Shown one piece after another: positions 1-8,736 of a stretch of 64,000 nucleotides of DNA. The notes beneath the pieces are model-generated. The model searched no databases. It had not been told where the DNA came from and saw only the letters and a list, made by a program, of their open reading frames with translations. Positions within the stretch are counted from its first letter, which is position 1, and each line of letters begins with the position of its first letter. The stretch is from Pseudomonadota bacterium (GTDB lineage: Bacteria > Pseudomonadota > Alphaproteobacteria > UBA8366), in the NCBI GenBank assembly GCA_036339585.1, contig JAYZAS010000012.1:62001-126000 (forward strand), given 5' to 3'. Position numbers and translations under genes: made by a program.

Positions 1-330
1 ACGCCGTCCCGACAAGCATACCGCGAGAAAAGCAGCTAAATCAGCATGATACATCCAGCTTTGTATCACCGGGGGTTTTTCACGTCTGATTAGACGTACC
101 AAACGCATTAACGCTTTAATACTGGGCTGACCTCGCCGCATGCCCAAACCGATCACGCGGCAACCAGCAGTCTGAAGCTTATCAAATTGCGATCCACCAT
201 CGACCAAGCACACTACCAACGGGTGTTCGCCAACGCGCATTTTTTCAAGCGCCAACGAAGCAAGCACACGTTCTGCGCCACCTGTATCTAGCCCCGTTAT
301 TATATGTAGGATTGAGGTTCTTTGATTCAC
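1..330 (-). CDS. glycosyltransferase family 4, N-terminal part (cut by window edge)
   Basis: Reading the minus strand from a GTG at 330 gives 110 open codons that run off the left edge. The N-terminus carries GLDTGGAERVL, the donor-side glycine loop typical of GT4 (GT-B fold) glycosyltransferases that build exopolysaccharide or lipopolysaccharide. It is followed by the alternating beta/alpha pattern of the first Rossmann domain (LVVCLVDGG, AGCRVIGLGM, VIQSWMYHADL). The nucleotide-sugar binding domain lies outside the window, so donor and acceptor are unknown. The start is supported by family alignment rather than by a strong ribosome site. No partner gene is visible on this side. Confidence 0.75.
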   Translation of the reverse strand, partial: MNQRTSILHIITGLDTGGAERVLASLALEKMRVGEHPLVVCLVDGGSQFDKLQTAGCRVIGLGMRRGQPSIKALMRLVRLIRREKPPVIQSWMYHADLAAFLAVCLSGRR

Positions 331-682
331 CGGTTAGCCTTGCAAAGTTCCGAGTAACAACAAATAACTTTTAAAATGAAGCCCCTTTTCGTTGAGTGAA
401 TACATTCGGTTTTTTTGTCAAAATTAGCTTCACCCCTTTATCCTCATCGGTCACACTTAAGATTTGGTTGCTCGATGTAAAATTTATACCACAGCATATC
501 TCTTGAAAAATTCTAAAAGATTGTACAATTACTAAAAAGGTGGTGCTTCAATGGTGCGGCATATTCGCATAGTACCTTTTAGTAACACTCGAAATAGTGT
601 ATTCGCTGATTTATGCTATAAAGGCTAAAGCAACGTCTTTTCGTTTGTAACGAACACCGACGGGTTAAATTTTGGAGGAAAT
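331..682. other. intergenic region upstream of the flavoprotein gene
   Basis: No coding region is supported here. The stretch separates two divergently transcribed genes and must hold both promoters. It contains the inverted repeat at 529-585. A clear GGAGGA ribosome site lies just before the ATG at 683. Confidence 0.5.
529..585. repeat. inverted repeat, possible operator or leader hairpin
   Basis: ttactaaaaaggt (529-541) is matched by accttttagtaa (574-585), twelve complementary bases apart from one extra A, around a 32-base spacer. It sits about 100 bases upstream of the flavoprotein start. The arms could be a dimeric regulator site or an RNA stem. There is no T tract after it that would mark a simple terminator. 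Confidence 0.45.
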
Positions 683-2164
683 ATGACTGATAAAGAGTAT
701 GATGTTGTAATTATCGGTGCAGGAAATGCGGCCATGTGCGCCGCCTTCTCCGCTCACGAACATGGCGCTAGCGTTATTATGTTAGAGAGTGCTACCGAAG
801 ACGAAGCTGGTGGAAATAGTCGTTACACGGCGGGAGCTGTCCGTTTTGCACACAACGGATTACAAGATGTGGCTGCACTGGTGGATCTTACTGACGAAGA
901 AAAAGAAAAAAATGACTTTGGCACCTACACCACAGATCAGTATTTCGATGATATGTTCCGCGTTACACAATATCGTACAGACCCAGAACTTTGTGAAACG
1001 CTTGTAACTAGATCAAATGAGACCATGCATTGGCTTCGTGATAATGGAATGAGGTTTATGCCCATGTATAAGCGTCAAGCATTCGAAGTTGATGGAAAAA
1101 TGAAGTTCTGGGGGGGGCTGGTCCTTGAATTCTGGGGAGGGGGACACGGCATTTGGGAGATGCAATATAAGGAGTCCCAGAAAAAAGGTATCCCTGTTTT
1201 ATTTGAACATAGAGCAATAGAACTTCTATATGACAACGAAAAAGTTTTCGGAGTAAAGGTAAAGCATGACGGAAAGGTTGCCGAAATCAGGGCGAAATCA
1301 GTTGTGCTTGCGTGTGGTGGATTTGAAGCGAATTCGGATTGGCGCACTCGCTACATGGGTCCAGGTTGGGATCTGGTCAAAGTTCGCGGCACCCGCCATA
1401 ATATGGGTGCTGGGATTAAGATGGCTTTAGATATAGGCGCAATGCCGTACGGTAACTGGTCTGGTGGTCATGCTGTTGGGTGGGACCTCAACGCCCCTGA
1501 ATTTGGTGACTTGTCAGTTGGAGATAATTTTCAGAAGCATTCCTATCCTCTTGGAATAATGGTGAATGCTACTGGTAAACGGTTTGTGGATGAGGGGGCA
1601 GATTTTCGCAATTATACTTACGCGAAGTACGGGAAAGAAATACTCAATCAGCCAGCCCAATTTGCTTGGCAAATATTCGATCAAAAGGTAACTGAGCTTT
1701 TGAGAGATGAGTATCGTATTCGGCAAATGACCAAGGTTCAATCCGACACTCTCGAAGGCTTGGTCGAGCAACTAGAAGGTGTGGATGCCGCACAATGCCT
1801 TAAGACTATCAATGAGTTTAACGATGCAGTGATGGAGGACGTTCGGTTTAACCCTGCAGTTCTTGATGGGCGAGGGACAAAGGGACTTGATGTTCCAAAA
1901 ACAAACTGGGCCAACAAACTCGATAAACCTCCCTACGAGGCTTACGCTATTACATGTGGTATTACATTCACCTTCGGCGGGCTTCGTATTAATAGCCAGG
2001 GGCAAGTTCTTGATAGCGACCTGCGGCCAATCGATGGTTTACATGCGGCCGGAGAGCTTGTGGGAGGCCTGTTTTATTTCAATTATGCGGGTGGCACTGG
2101 CCTTATGAATGGTTCAGTCTTCGGCCGTATAGCAGGTGCGAAAGCTGCAGGCGTAGATATATAA
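683..2164 (+). CDS. FAD-dependent tricarballylate dehydrogenase-like flavoprotein
   Basis: This 493-residue protein belongs to the fumarate reductase/succinate dehydrogenase flavoprotein superfamily and most resembles TcuA-type (FAD-dependent tricarballylate dehydrogenase) enzymes. The FAD-binding glycine motif is near the start (VVIIGAGNAAMCAAF, residues 9-23), followed by the GGNSRYTAGAVR block. The C-terminus closes the FAD site with HAAGELVGG and GGTGLMNGSVFGRIAG. No heme or FeS domain is attached, so it is a single-subunit flavoenzyme, probably cytoplasmic. The start has an ideal GGAGGA ribosome site. A convergent gene follows behind a shared terminator. The actual substrate is not determined: related proteins act on tricarballylate, 3-ketosteroids or fumarate-like acids. 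Confidence 0.72.
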   Translation: MTDKEYDVVIIGAGNAAMCAAFSAHEHGASVIMLESATEDEAGGNSRYTAGAVRFAHNGLQDVAALVDLTDEEKEKNDFGTYTTDQYFDDMFRVTQYRTDPELCETLVTRSNETMHWLRDNGMRFMPMYKRQAFEVDGKMKFWGGLVLEFWGGGHGIWEMQYKESQKKGIPVLFEHRAIELLYDNEKVFGVKVKHDGKVAEIRAKSVVLACGGFEANSDWRTRYMGPGWDLVKVRGTRHNMGAGIKMALDIGAMPYGNWSGGHAVGWDLNAPEFGDLSVGDNFQKHSYPLGIMVNATGKRFVDEGADFRNYTYAKYGKEILNQPAQFAWQIFDQKVTELLRDEYRIRQMTKVQSDTLEGLVEQLEGVDAAQCLKTINEFNDAVMEDVRFNPAVLDGRGTKGLDVPKTNWANKLDKPPYEAYAITCGITFTFGGLRINSQGQVLDSDLRPIDGLHAAGELVGGLFYFNYAGGTGLMNGSVFGRIAGAKAAGVDI

Positions 2165-2180
2165 ATTTGGCACAATCGTA

Positions 2181-2217
2181 ACAAAACGGCGCAGCTTTTG
2201 AGCTTGCGTCGTTTTGT
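2181..2217. terminator. bidirectional terminator hairpin between convergent genes
   Basis: acaaaacggcgcagct pairs with agcttgcgtcgttttgt (one mismatch and one bulged base) around a short tttg loop. It has an A tract on the left and a T tract on the right, so it can terminate transcription in both directions. It lies 17 bases after the flavoprotein stop and 20 bases after the stop of the convergent dehydrogenase. Confidence 0.75.
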
Positions 2218-2236
2218 CGATAACTCCAGATAACCT

Positions 2237-3133
2237 TTATTGTGTGTTATCACGCGCTTCAGTTATGAGGTCTAATACCTCTGTATACCCGGATGCGAGA
2301 CGGTTTTTACACCTTTCACGCAACCCAAGCGATGCACACCAACGAAGAGTATCTGCAGTCGCCTTTGCCATACGAGGGGTGTGTCCTATTTCATTAAGCG
2401 TCTCAGCGACATTTTCCATTTCATCCGAACGTCGCTGAGCATGGATTATGGTGCGTGGCATATTAAAATTACACTTCTCGCGCCAATTCATACCTTTCAT
2501 TGACTCTATAATGGAGTCGAGAACCTCATCCTCAATATTAAAGTGTCGAGCGGCCTGCATACACTCAAGATAAAGAGCCTCTATACCTTTCATAGTAATG
2601 GAGCGTACCATTTTACACGCAGACGCCTGCCCTACTTCTTCCTGAATAAATTTTACATCCATACCATAAGGCTGAACCATTCGGACAAAGGCTTCGCCTC
2701 CGTCTCCACCGATGAACATAGGTACTGTGTGTCGCTTCCCCGGCACATTTGACATAACTGACCCTTCTACGAAGCGCGCCCCGCTAACTTTGATTAGATC
2801 ACGAACCTTTCTCTTTTTCCCTGGGGAAATCGAATTGAAATCAAGATAATACTGCTGAGGATGGAGATGTTTGGCTGCCTCTTCCGCTACATCCAGACAT
2901 GCAGAGCAAGTTACTGTAGAGAATACAATATCGACATCAGAAATAGCGTCAGCGATTGAGTCGCAAGGCTCAACACCAATCTTATTCGCTAATTCATGCA
3001 AACGAACCCTTTCTATCTCCTCATCGAATAAGATGTCATACGCCTTTATCCGCTCTACTCCAGCCTCTAAAAGCCCCTCCGAAACATTGGAACCAGCCTC
3101 ACCAAAACCGATAAACGCGAAACTTATAGTCAT
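2237..3133 (-). CDS. 6-phosphogluconate dehydrogenase-like NAD(P)-dependent oxidoreductase (DUF1932 C-terminus)
   Basis: The N-terminus is a Rossmann domain with the dinucleotide motif GFGEAG (about residues 8-13). The middle carries the lysine-containing ACKMVRSITMKGIEAL block typical of beta-hydroxyacid dehydrogenases. The C-terminal helical domain resembles the DUF1932 half of 6PGDH-like proteins, which often oxidise or reduce small hydroxy acids. The start at 3133 is chosen because AAGGGGT lies at the right distance before this ATG; an upstream start would add 11 unconserved residues. Length (298 aa) fits the family. The neighbouring flavoprotein and molybdenum hydroxylase suggest a carboxylic-acid catabolic set, but the substrate is unknown. 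Confidence 0.75.
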   Translation of the reverse strand: MTISFAFIGFGEAGSNVSEGLLEAGVERIKAYDILFDEEIERVRLHELANKIGVEPCDSIADAISDVDIVFSTVTCSACLDVAEEAAKHLHPQQYYLDFNSISPGKKRKVRDLIKVSGARFVEGSVMSNVPGKRHTVPMFIGGDGGEAFVRMVQPYGMDVKFIQEEVGQASACKMVRSITMKGIEALYLECMQAARHFNIEDEVLDSIIESMKGMNWREKCNFNMPRTIIHAQRRSDEMENVAETLNEIGHTPRMAKATADTLRWCASLGLRERCKNRLASGYTEVLDLITEARDNTQ

Positions 3134-3503
3134 TTTAGATACCCCTTGATTTTTATTTGATTTCAAACCGAGGTTGAAAAGTTAAAACCCACACATGACT
3201 CCGAAGTTAACTCAAATTTCCGGCGTATTGAGGCTTAGCTCACACAAATATTCTAATTCCATCGATTTTGATGCCAAAAAGCCCGGGCACCAATTCCCTT
3301 TCGGGTCTTGCTTACAAATGAAAAGATGCAGATGCGATACTATTTTCCGAAGTTTAAAACGCTATATGTACTAATGAAACATTTTATCACGTCTAAAAAA
3401 TACCCGAGTTAATGTGCTCTGTCACTATCACACACTATCGCGCTTAGGTAATCGTGGATGGTGGTCTACATAACTGCGGTGAATGGTGTTAGAAGGTAAA
3501 TGT
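3134..3503. other. divergent intergenic region
   Basis: This stretch of about 370 bases separates the minus-strand dehydrogenase from the plus-strand molybdenum hydroxylase and should carry both promoters. I see no convincing operator repeat, RNA or small ORF in it. Confidence 0.4.
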
Positions 3504-5804
3504 ATGACGAATGAAATTGAAAAATACGGCCGTTCTGAAGCACCGGGTAGGAGTGAAGACGCAAGGTTACTGACAGGAAAAGGTCAATTCACCGCCGATC
3601 TTACTTTCCCTAATATGGCTCATGCGGTCTTTGTTCGCTCACCTCATGGGCATGCAGAAATCTCGAGTATCGATAGCTCTTTAGCGTTAGCCGAGCCGGG
3701 GGTAATTGCTATCTATACTGCTGATGACCTCCAAAATATTTACCCCATTCCATGCACCCGTATAGCCCAAGGGCGCAACGGGGAACGACCCGTGTGTCCC
3801 GATCGCTGGCCCCTTGCAAAAAAACGAGTTAGGCATGTGGGAGAAGCTGTGGCTGTCGTAATCGCAGAGACGAAGACGCAGGCTGAGGATGCTGCCGAGC
3901 TTGTAAACGTGGATTATTTGCCACTGGCCGCAATAGTCCGGCCTGAAAAAGCCATTTTAGACGGGGCTCCACAAATCTGGCCAAAGGTTGCTAATAATTT
4001 GATATTGGACTGGGACGACGGAGACAAATCAGCAACAGATAGAGCATTTAAAACGGCTACCCATACAGTAAAGCTTGTAACACGTAATAACCGCCTTGTT
4101 GTTTCTGCAATGGAGCCGAGGGCAGCCATCGGTCGCGTAGAGGACGGAAGGCTTACGCTTTATGCATGCAGCCAGGGAGTTAAGACACTGCACTCACAGC
4201 TTGCGTCGCTGGCACTAAAACTCAATAACCCCAATGATCTTCGCATTGTAACAGGAGATGTTGGTGGTGGTTTTGGTATGAAAACACAATGCTATCCCGA
4301 GTACCCTGTCATCCTTCGTGCAGCTGAACGCCTAGGCCGAGCTGTTAAATGGGTTGCTAACCGGGCAGAAAGCTTTGCAAGCGATAACTCTGCACGCGAC
4401 AGTCAACTTACTGCTGAAATTGCATTAGACACTAACGGAGTTATACAAGCACTTCGGTATCACTCAATACAAGGAATGGGGGCATATCTATCTGCCAGTG
4501 GTCCCAGCAGCCCCACACGCAACACGGCAATGTGCCTCTCCGGCTGTTACCGCATACCATCAATTTATATTCAGGTGGAATGTGTATTTACAAACACTGC
4601 TCCAATCGGCCCTTATCGAGGGGCAGGAAGACCAGAGGCCGCTTATGTTATTGAACGACTTATGGATATGGCATCTGAAAAGACCGGTATCGGGCGTACG
4701 GAAATCCGAAAACGCAATTTTATCCCTTCGGAGGATATGCCCTACTCCACGCCTCTTAAAGTTACCTATGATTCTGGCGAATTTAATGAAATATTGGATA
4801 AAGCCCTCCCGCTTGCTGATTGGAATGGTTTTGAGAAGCGGCGCGCGATTTCAGAAAATATGGGATTGCTGCGTGGTTTAGGTATCGCTTGTTTCCTGGA
4901 ACATGCGGGAGCAAATACTTCGGAGTCTGCAAGAATTGGTTTCGATGAGGATAATCGTCTTGTGTTATTCAGTGGAGCCCAATCCCAGGGTCAAGGGCAC
5001 ATTGATGCATTTCGGCAACTGATATCTGAGACTCTCGGGATAAGCCCAGAACGCGTTACGATGGTTCAAGGGGATAGTGATGTTTCTCCGTCGGCAGGAT
5101 CAACGACGGGATCACGAACAATGGCAGTTGGGGGTGGTGCATTCCACAAGGCCGGGCTCGCAGTAATAGAAAAAGCCCGCCTTCTGGCGGCCAACCAATT
5201 CGAATGTGCACCTGCTGATGTAGAATTCGAAAACGGTTTTTTCGTGGTTGCCGGTACAGATCGAACGGTTACACTTGAAAGAATTATTGATACCGCACCC
5301 CGTGGTGCTCTTGATACAGCAGTAGACTATGAAGCACATGCCCCTACCTATCCAAATGGGTGTCACATTGCTGAGGTAGAGATAGATCCAAAAACGGGGG
5401 CTCTCACCCTAGACCGATACGCGGGGGTTGACGATTCTGGCCGGGTAATAAATCACATGATAGTCGACGGGCAACTCCATGGAGGCATTGCACAAGGAGC
5501 GGGGCAAGTGCTTATGGAGGATTCAATCTATGATGATGATGGCCAACTCATAAGTGGATCTTATATGGATTATGCTATGCCACGTGCAGATAATATGCCT
5601 AATTTTAAATTGGGTTTTCATCCTGTTCCGTGTCGCACCAATGAAATTGGGGTCAAAGGAGCCGGAGAATCTGGCACAATTGCCGCGCTGCCTACTATTA
5701 TGAATGCGATTGTTAACGCGCTTAAGTCTGCTGGTGTCTCTAATGCCAATATGATTGATATGCCGGCTACACCCGAAAAGATTTGGCGAGCACTGAACGG
5801 ATAG
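3504..5804 (+). CDS. xanthine dehydrogenase family molybdopterin-binding large subunit (orphan)
   Basis: This is a molybdenum hydroxylase catalytic subunit of about 766 residues. The N-terminal aldehyde oxidase a/b-hammerhead domain covers roughly the first 130 residues (GRSEDARLLTGKGQFTADL). The molybdopterin cytosine dinucleotide-binding domains follow, with GGGFGMKTQ and GPYRGAGRPEA. The base-catalyst glutamate is in GVKGAGESGT near the C-terminus. The active-site loop is not the AYxCSFR loop of CO dehydrogenase, so an aldehyde or N-heterocycle hydroxylase is more likely. The start is placed at 3504, after AGAAGG. The FAD (medium) and 2Fe-2S (small) subunits that normally accompany it are not adjacent and are absent from the window. 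Confidence 0.8.
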   Translation: MTNEIEKYGRSEAPGRSEDARLLTGKGQFTADLTFPNMAHAVFVRSPHGHAEISSIDSSLALAEPGVIAIYTADDLQNIYPIPCTRIAQGRNGERPVCPDRWPLAKKRVRHVGEAVAVVIAETKTQAEDAAELVNVDYLPLAAIVRPEKAILDGAPQIWPKVANNLILDWDDGDKSATDRAFKTATHTVKLVTRNNRLVVSAMEPRAAIGRVEDGRLTLYACSQGVKTLHSQLASLALKLNNPNDLRIVTGDVGGGFGMKTQCYPEYPVILRAAERLGRAVKWVANRAESFASDNSARDSQLTAEIALDTNGVIQALRYHSIQGMGAYLSASGPSSPTRNTAMCLSGCYRIPSIYIQVECVFTNTAPIGPYRGAGRPEAAYVIERLMDMASEKTGIGRTEIRKRNFIPSEDMPYSTPLKVTYDSGEFNEILDKALPLADWNGFEKRRAISENMGLLRGLGIACFLEHAGANTSESARIGFDEDNRLVLFSGAQSQGQGHIDAFRQLISETLGISPERVTMVQGDSDVSPSAGSTTGSRTMAVGGGAFHKAGLAVIEKARLLAANQFECAPADVEFENGFFVVAGTDRTVTLERIIDTAPRGALDTAVDYEAHAPTYPNGCHIAEVEIDPKTGALTLDRYAGVDDSGRVINHMIVDGQLHGGIAQGAGQVLMEDSIYDDDGQLISGSYMDYAMPRADNMPNFKLGFHPVPCRTNEIGVKGAGESGTIAALPTIMNAIVNALKSAGVSNANMIDMPATPEKIWRALNG

Positions 5805-6215
5805 TCCCGCTTACCTCTATCATCAAAATATTTTATTCAACACGACGATTTGAGCCGCTTTTTGAGCTTTATCAATCATTAAATTCGGGGCGCTCAGTGC
5901 CTTAATTCAGCCATAGAGGCCTAATACATTATTTTTAGTAATTTGAAGTAGATCTTGTTTTGTTTAAGTACTTAACGCAAACCAATAATCGAGATCTAGT
6001 GTGAAAATACATTTAGCGCACGAAATATCGTATCCATATGAAAAAGAACGATTTATTTGATTTAAAATTATTGTATTTAGTAAATATTTACTTGCCGTAA
6101 AATATTTATTGTATTCATACTTCAAATATAATAAATAAAATTGTAATGAAACAAAATTATATGCTTTTTAGTTAAGTATTGATTAAGTGTCTTTATAAAA
6201 TCTTTGGTGGGATTT
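5805..6215. other. AT-rich intergenic region
   Basis: About 410 bases, strongly AT-rich toward the 3' half. I see no coding region, strong hairpin or RNA in it. It presumably holds the promoter of the Sel1/SPOR gene that follows. Confidence 0.4.
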
Positions 6216-7319
6216 ATGAAAAAATTAGCATTATTGTTCGTTATACCGAGCATGGTGGCTAGTGTGGCTAGTGCCGCAGACTTTGCGGCAGGGCGTAACG
6301 CATACATACGTGGCGATTTTCAAGTCGCCTACAAAGAGTTTTTACCATTAGCCCACGAAGGGGATGCCAAATCACGTGTTGGTGTTGGGTTACTCTATGC
6401 AAAGGGGCAAGGAGTCGAACAGAATGACGTTGAAGCCCATCGTTGGTTTACATTGGCAGCCGAGCAAAAACCGAAACCAGACGTTTTTGTTAGAACCGTA
6501 GCAGTTGAAAATAGGAAGGTATTGGCAAGGCGCATGAATGAAGAACAGCTAGCTGAGGCAAAGCGTCTGGTTGATGCCAATGAAGAAAACAGGCAGCAAG
6601 CATATAAAGATAATTCTGTTGCCAAAAAAACGGCGAAAGAACCTGAATTGAGTCTCGATACTGTCACTCTAGAGACTGCGTTCATTGATAAAAAACCATC
6701 AAATGCGAGGGCGGTGTCGCACCATAATTTGAAATCTTCAGAGAGCGCCATAGATAACAATGCGATGAATCTAAGTCTAATTGAAAAAAGATCCACTCAA
6801 CGAACGCCTGAGAACGCTCCAAATAAAATAGAGCCCCAAGAACTCGCAGGTATTGACCAACAGCCGTTTGTTGCGCAAAAGATACTACCTGGTAGTCGAA
6901 ACGGCCGACCGACAACCATCGCTGTGATTCCGCCTAAATTTAATAAAACTAAAAATAATTCAGCCATTCTTTCTAATGACGGCTCATCTGATCAAACAAT
7001 GCAGGGCCGAGTTTTAGAAACAGCGGCATTAAACGAAAAATTAAAAAGAAAAGTAGGCTCGAAAATATTAATACAATTAGGAGCGTTTAGAGATTCTCCA
7101 CTCAAAATAGCATCGCGGGCCTGGGATGATATTTTTCAACTGCACGGCGATATTATAGGTCGGAAAAAACCAATAATTGTAAAGGCAAACTTGGGTACAA
7201 AGGGCGTTTTTCAAAGGTTACGCACCGGTCCTTACTCAACGTTTTCTCAAGCAGTTGAGATTTGCAAACAACTTCGAACTCGAAACCAAAGCTGCTTCGT
7301 CATTAAAAGCCGTTTATAG
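6216..7319 (+). CDS. secreted Sel1-repeat protein with C-terminal SPOR domain
   Basis: The start at 6216 follows GGTGGG and gives a clean signal peptide (MKKLALLFVIPSMVASVASA, cleavage before ADFA). Residues from about 20 to 95 form one to two Sel1/TPR-like repeats (GDAKSRVGVGLLYAKGQGV, DVEAHRWFTLAAEQ). A long low-complexity, lysine- and asparagine-rich linker follows. The last 80 or so residues look like a SPOR domain (ILIQLGAFRDS, VFQRLRTGPYSTFSQA), which binds denuded peptidoglycan at the division septum. It is therefore probably a periplasmic cell-envelope or division-associated protein. It stands alone, downstream of a long AT-rich gap. It is related in layout to the Sel1 protein at 48949-49548. 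Confidence 0.75.
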   Translation: MKKLALLFVIPSMVASVASAADFAAGRNAYIRGDFQVAYKEFLPLAHEGDAKSRVGVGLLYAKGQGVEQNDVEAHRWFTLAAEQKPKPDVFVRTVAVENRKVLARRMNEEQLAEAKRLVDANEENRQQAYKDNSVAKKTAKEPELSLDTVTLETAFIDKKPSNARAVSHHNLKSSESAIDNNAMNLSLIEKRSTQRTPENAPNKIEPQELAGIDQQPFVAQKILPGSRNGRPTTIAVIPPKFNKTKNNSAILSNDGSSDQTMQGRVLETAALNEKLKRKVGSKILIQLGAFRDSPLKIASRAWDDIFQLHGDIIGRKKPIIVKANLGTKGVFQRLRTGPYSTFSQAVEICKQLRTRNQSCFVIKSRL

Positions 7320-7333
7320 TTTTTCTGGCAATT

Positions 7334-7352
7334 TGATCCAACGGATGGATCA
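7334..7352. repeat. short perfect hairpin after the Sel1/SPOR gene
   Basis: tgatcca (7334-7340) and tggatca (7346-7352) form a 7-bp perfect stem with a 5-base loop, 15 bases after the stop codon. There is no clear T tract downstream on the plus strand, so a terminator role is only possible. Confidence 0.35.
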
Positions 7353-7514
7353 GTTGTGAGATACGGGTTACCGAAGGCTAGTCTCCATGGGTTCTTGCAT
7401 ATTGCACCCAATTCATGTCCAAATTTGTTTGACAGATTTTCATCTAGGGGGAATATCATACCGCTGGTGGCCGGATGAATTGACCGATGCGGTTCCTTCT
7501 GCGACTATAGCAGT

Positions 7515-8360
7515 ATGGCTGATCCTCTTAACATAACGCCTATTTCAGGAGCGCTTGGAGCACGTGTCAACGGTTTGAACCTGGCAAGTAGGTTAGATCT
7601 GCGAATAACCGATTTATTGAAAGAAGCGCTCCTCAAATATCTGGTTTTAGTTTTCCCAAACCAAAAGCTTACACCGAAAGTGCAACTTAAAATTGCACGA
7701 AAGTTTGGTAGGCCAGACATCTATCCGTTTCTAGATGGAATAGATGGGCACCCAGAGGTCATTGAAATATTAAAAACACCAAAAGATAAAATTAATTTTG
7801 GTGTTCATTGGCATTCTGACACTACTTATATGGAAAGACCAAACATGGCGACGCTTCTTTACGCCATCGATGTCCCGAGATATGGCGGTGATACTCTATT
7901 CGCTAACATGTACAAAGCATACGATGCACTCTCACCAGGATTGAAGGCTATGCTCCACCAGGTCAAGGCACACTACAGCTCTGCTCAGAAAAACATTGGT
8001 GGTCGAAATGCCAAAATGAAAAACTTAACTGGTATGAATAAGGCGTATACCGAAACTCAGGCTATAGAGGCGATTCATCCGGTTATACGCACACATCCGG
8101 AAACTGGGCGAAAAGCCCTCTATGTGAATTTCTCTCATACGACTAATTTTGCGGGCATGACACCAGAAGAAACACTTCCAATATTACGTTACCTTACTAC
8201 TCATGCCGTGCGCCCCGAATTTACTTGCAGGCTCCGATGGAAACAAGGTGATCTAGTAATATGGGACAACAGATGCACCCAACATAAAGCAATTAATGAT
8301 TACCAGGGTCAACGTCGTCAAATGCATAGAATTACTCTAAAAGGTAGCCGACCAAATTAA
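7515..8360 (+). CDS. TauD/TfdA-family Fe(II)/2-oxoglutarate dioxygenase (copy 1)
   Basis: A 281-residue member of the TauD/TfdA family. The start MADPLNITPISGALGARV is the usual N-terminal strand of the family (PLSPALGAEI type). An in-frame stop at 7476 and no other start codon fix the 5' end, although the ribosome site is weak. The iron-binding facial triad is visible as HWHSDTTY (H-x-D) and the distal histidine in DNRCTQHKA. The arginine that binds 2-oxoglutarate follows in RRQMHRITLKG. Such enzymes hydroxylate the carbon next to a sulfonate or ether oxygen and release sulfite or an alcohol/phenol. No transporter is adjacent. The next gene is malate synthase G, which suggests that glyoxylate might be a product (inference). 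Confidence 0.85.
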   Translation: MADPLNITPISGALGARVNGLNLASRLDLRITDLLKEALLKYLVLVFPNQKLTPKVQLKIARKFGRPDIYPFLDGIDGHPEVIEILKTPKDKINFGVHWHSDTTYMERPNMATLLYAIDVPRYGGDTLFANMYKAYDALSPGLKAMLHQVKAHYSSAQKNIGGRNAKMKNLTGMNKAYTETQAIEAIHPVIRTHPETGRKALYVNFSHTTNFAGMTPEETLPILRYLTTHAVRPEFTCRLRWKQGDLVIWDNRCTQHKAINDYQGQRRQMHRITLKGSRPN

Positions 8361-8736
8361 AATTTTTTTCCTACCACCATTTGAAAATAATGATTTCTAA
8401 AAGGGCACTTACCGACTCTGCCAAAGGGTCAATTCTCAGACCATCTTGGAACAATGCTAAATACTGAGTAACTCAAAGAAGGCGTCTGCACATCATATAT
8501 GGTTCTTTTATTTTTTTATCGATAATATCAGAATGTGGCCTGAATTGATTACCCCAATACGGCATAAATTTATGAGGCAAATCAGATATTTGTGTTCTAA
8601 TTCAATTAATAAAGCTCATGGTACAAAAAACTACTTCTAAAAATAAGAAAAATCGCAATACTAATTCACGCAAGTTAGGTTGACCCAACCCTACTTTGGG
8701 CGATACCGCAACATTATATCGATCGGGGAAGATATC
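8361..8736. other. intergenic region upstream of malate synthase
   Basis: About 375 bases without a supported gene. The sequence is AT-rich. I see no strong hairpin or RNA motif. A GGGGAA ribosome site ends it, just before the malate synthase ATG. Confidence 0.4.

Noticed and set aside
3504-5804. Reading the molybdenum hydroxylase as CO dehydrogenase CoxL
   Set aside because: The AYxCSFR active-site loop is missing and no coxM/coxS genes are adjacent.
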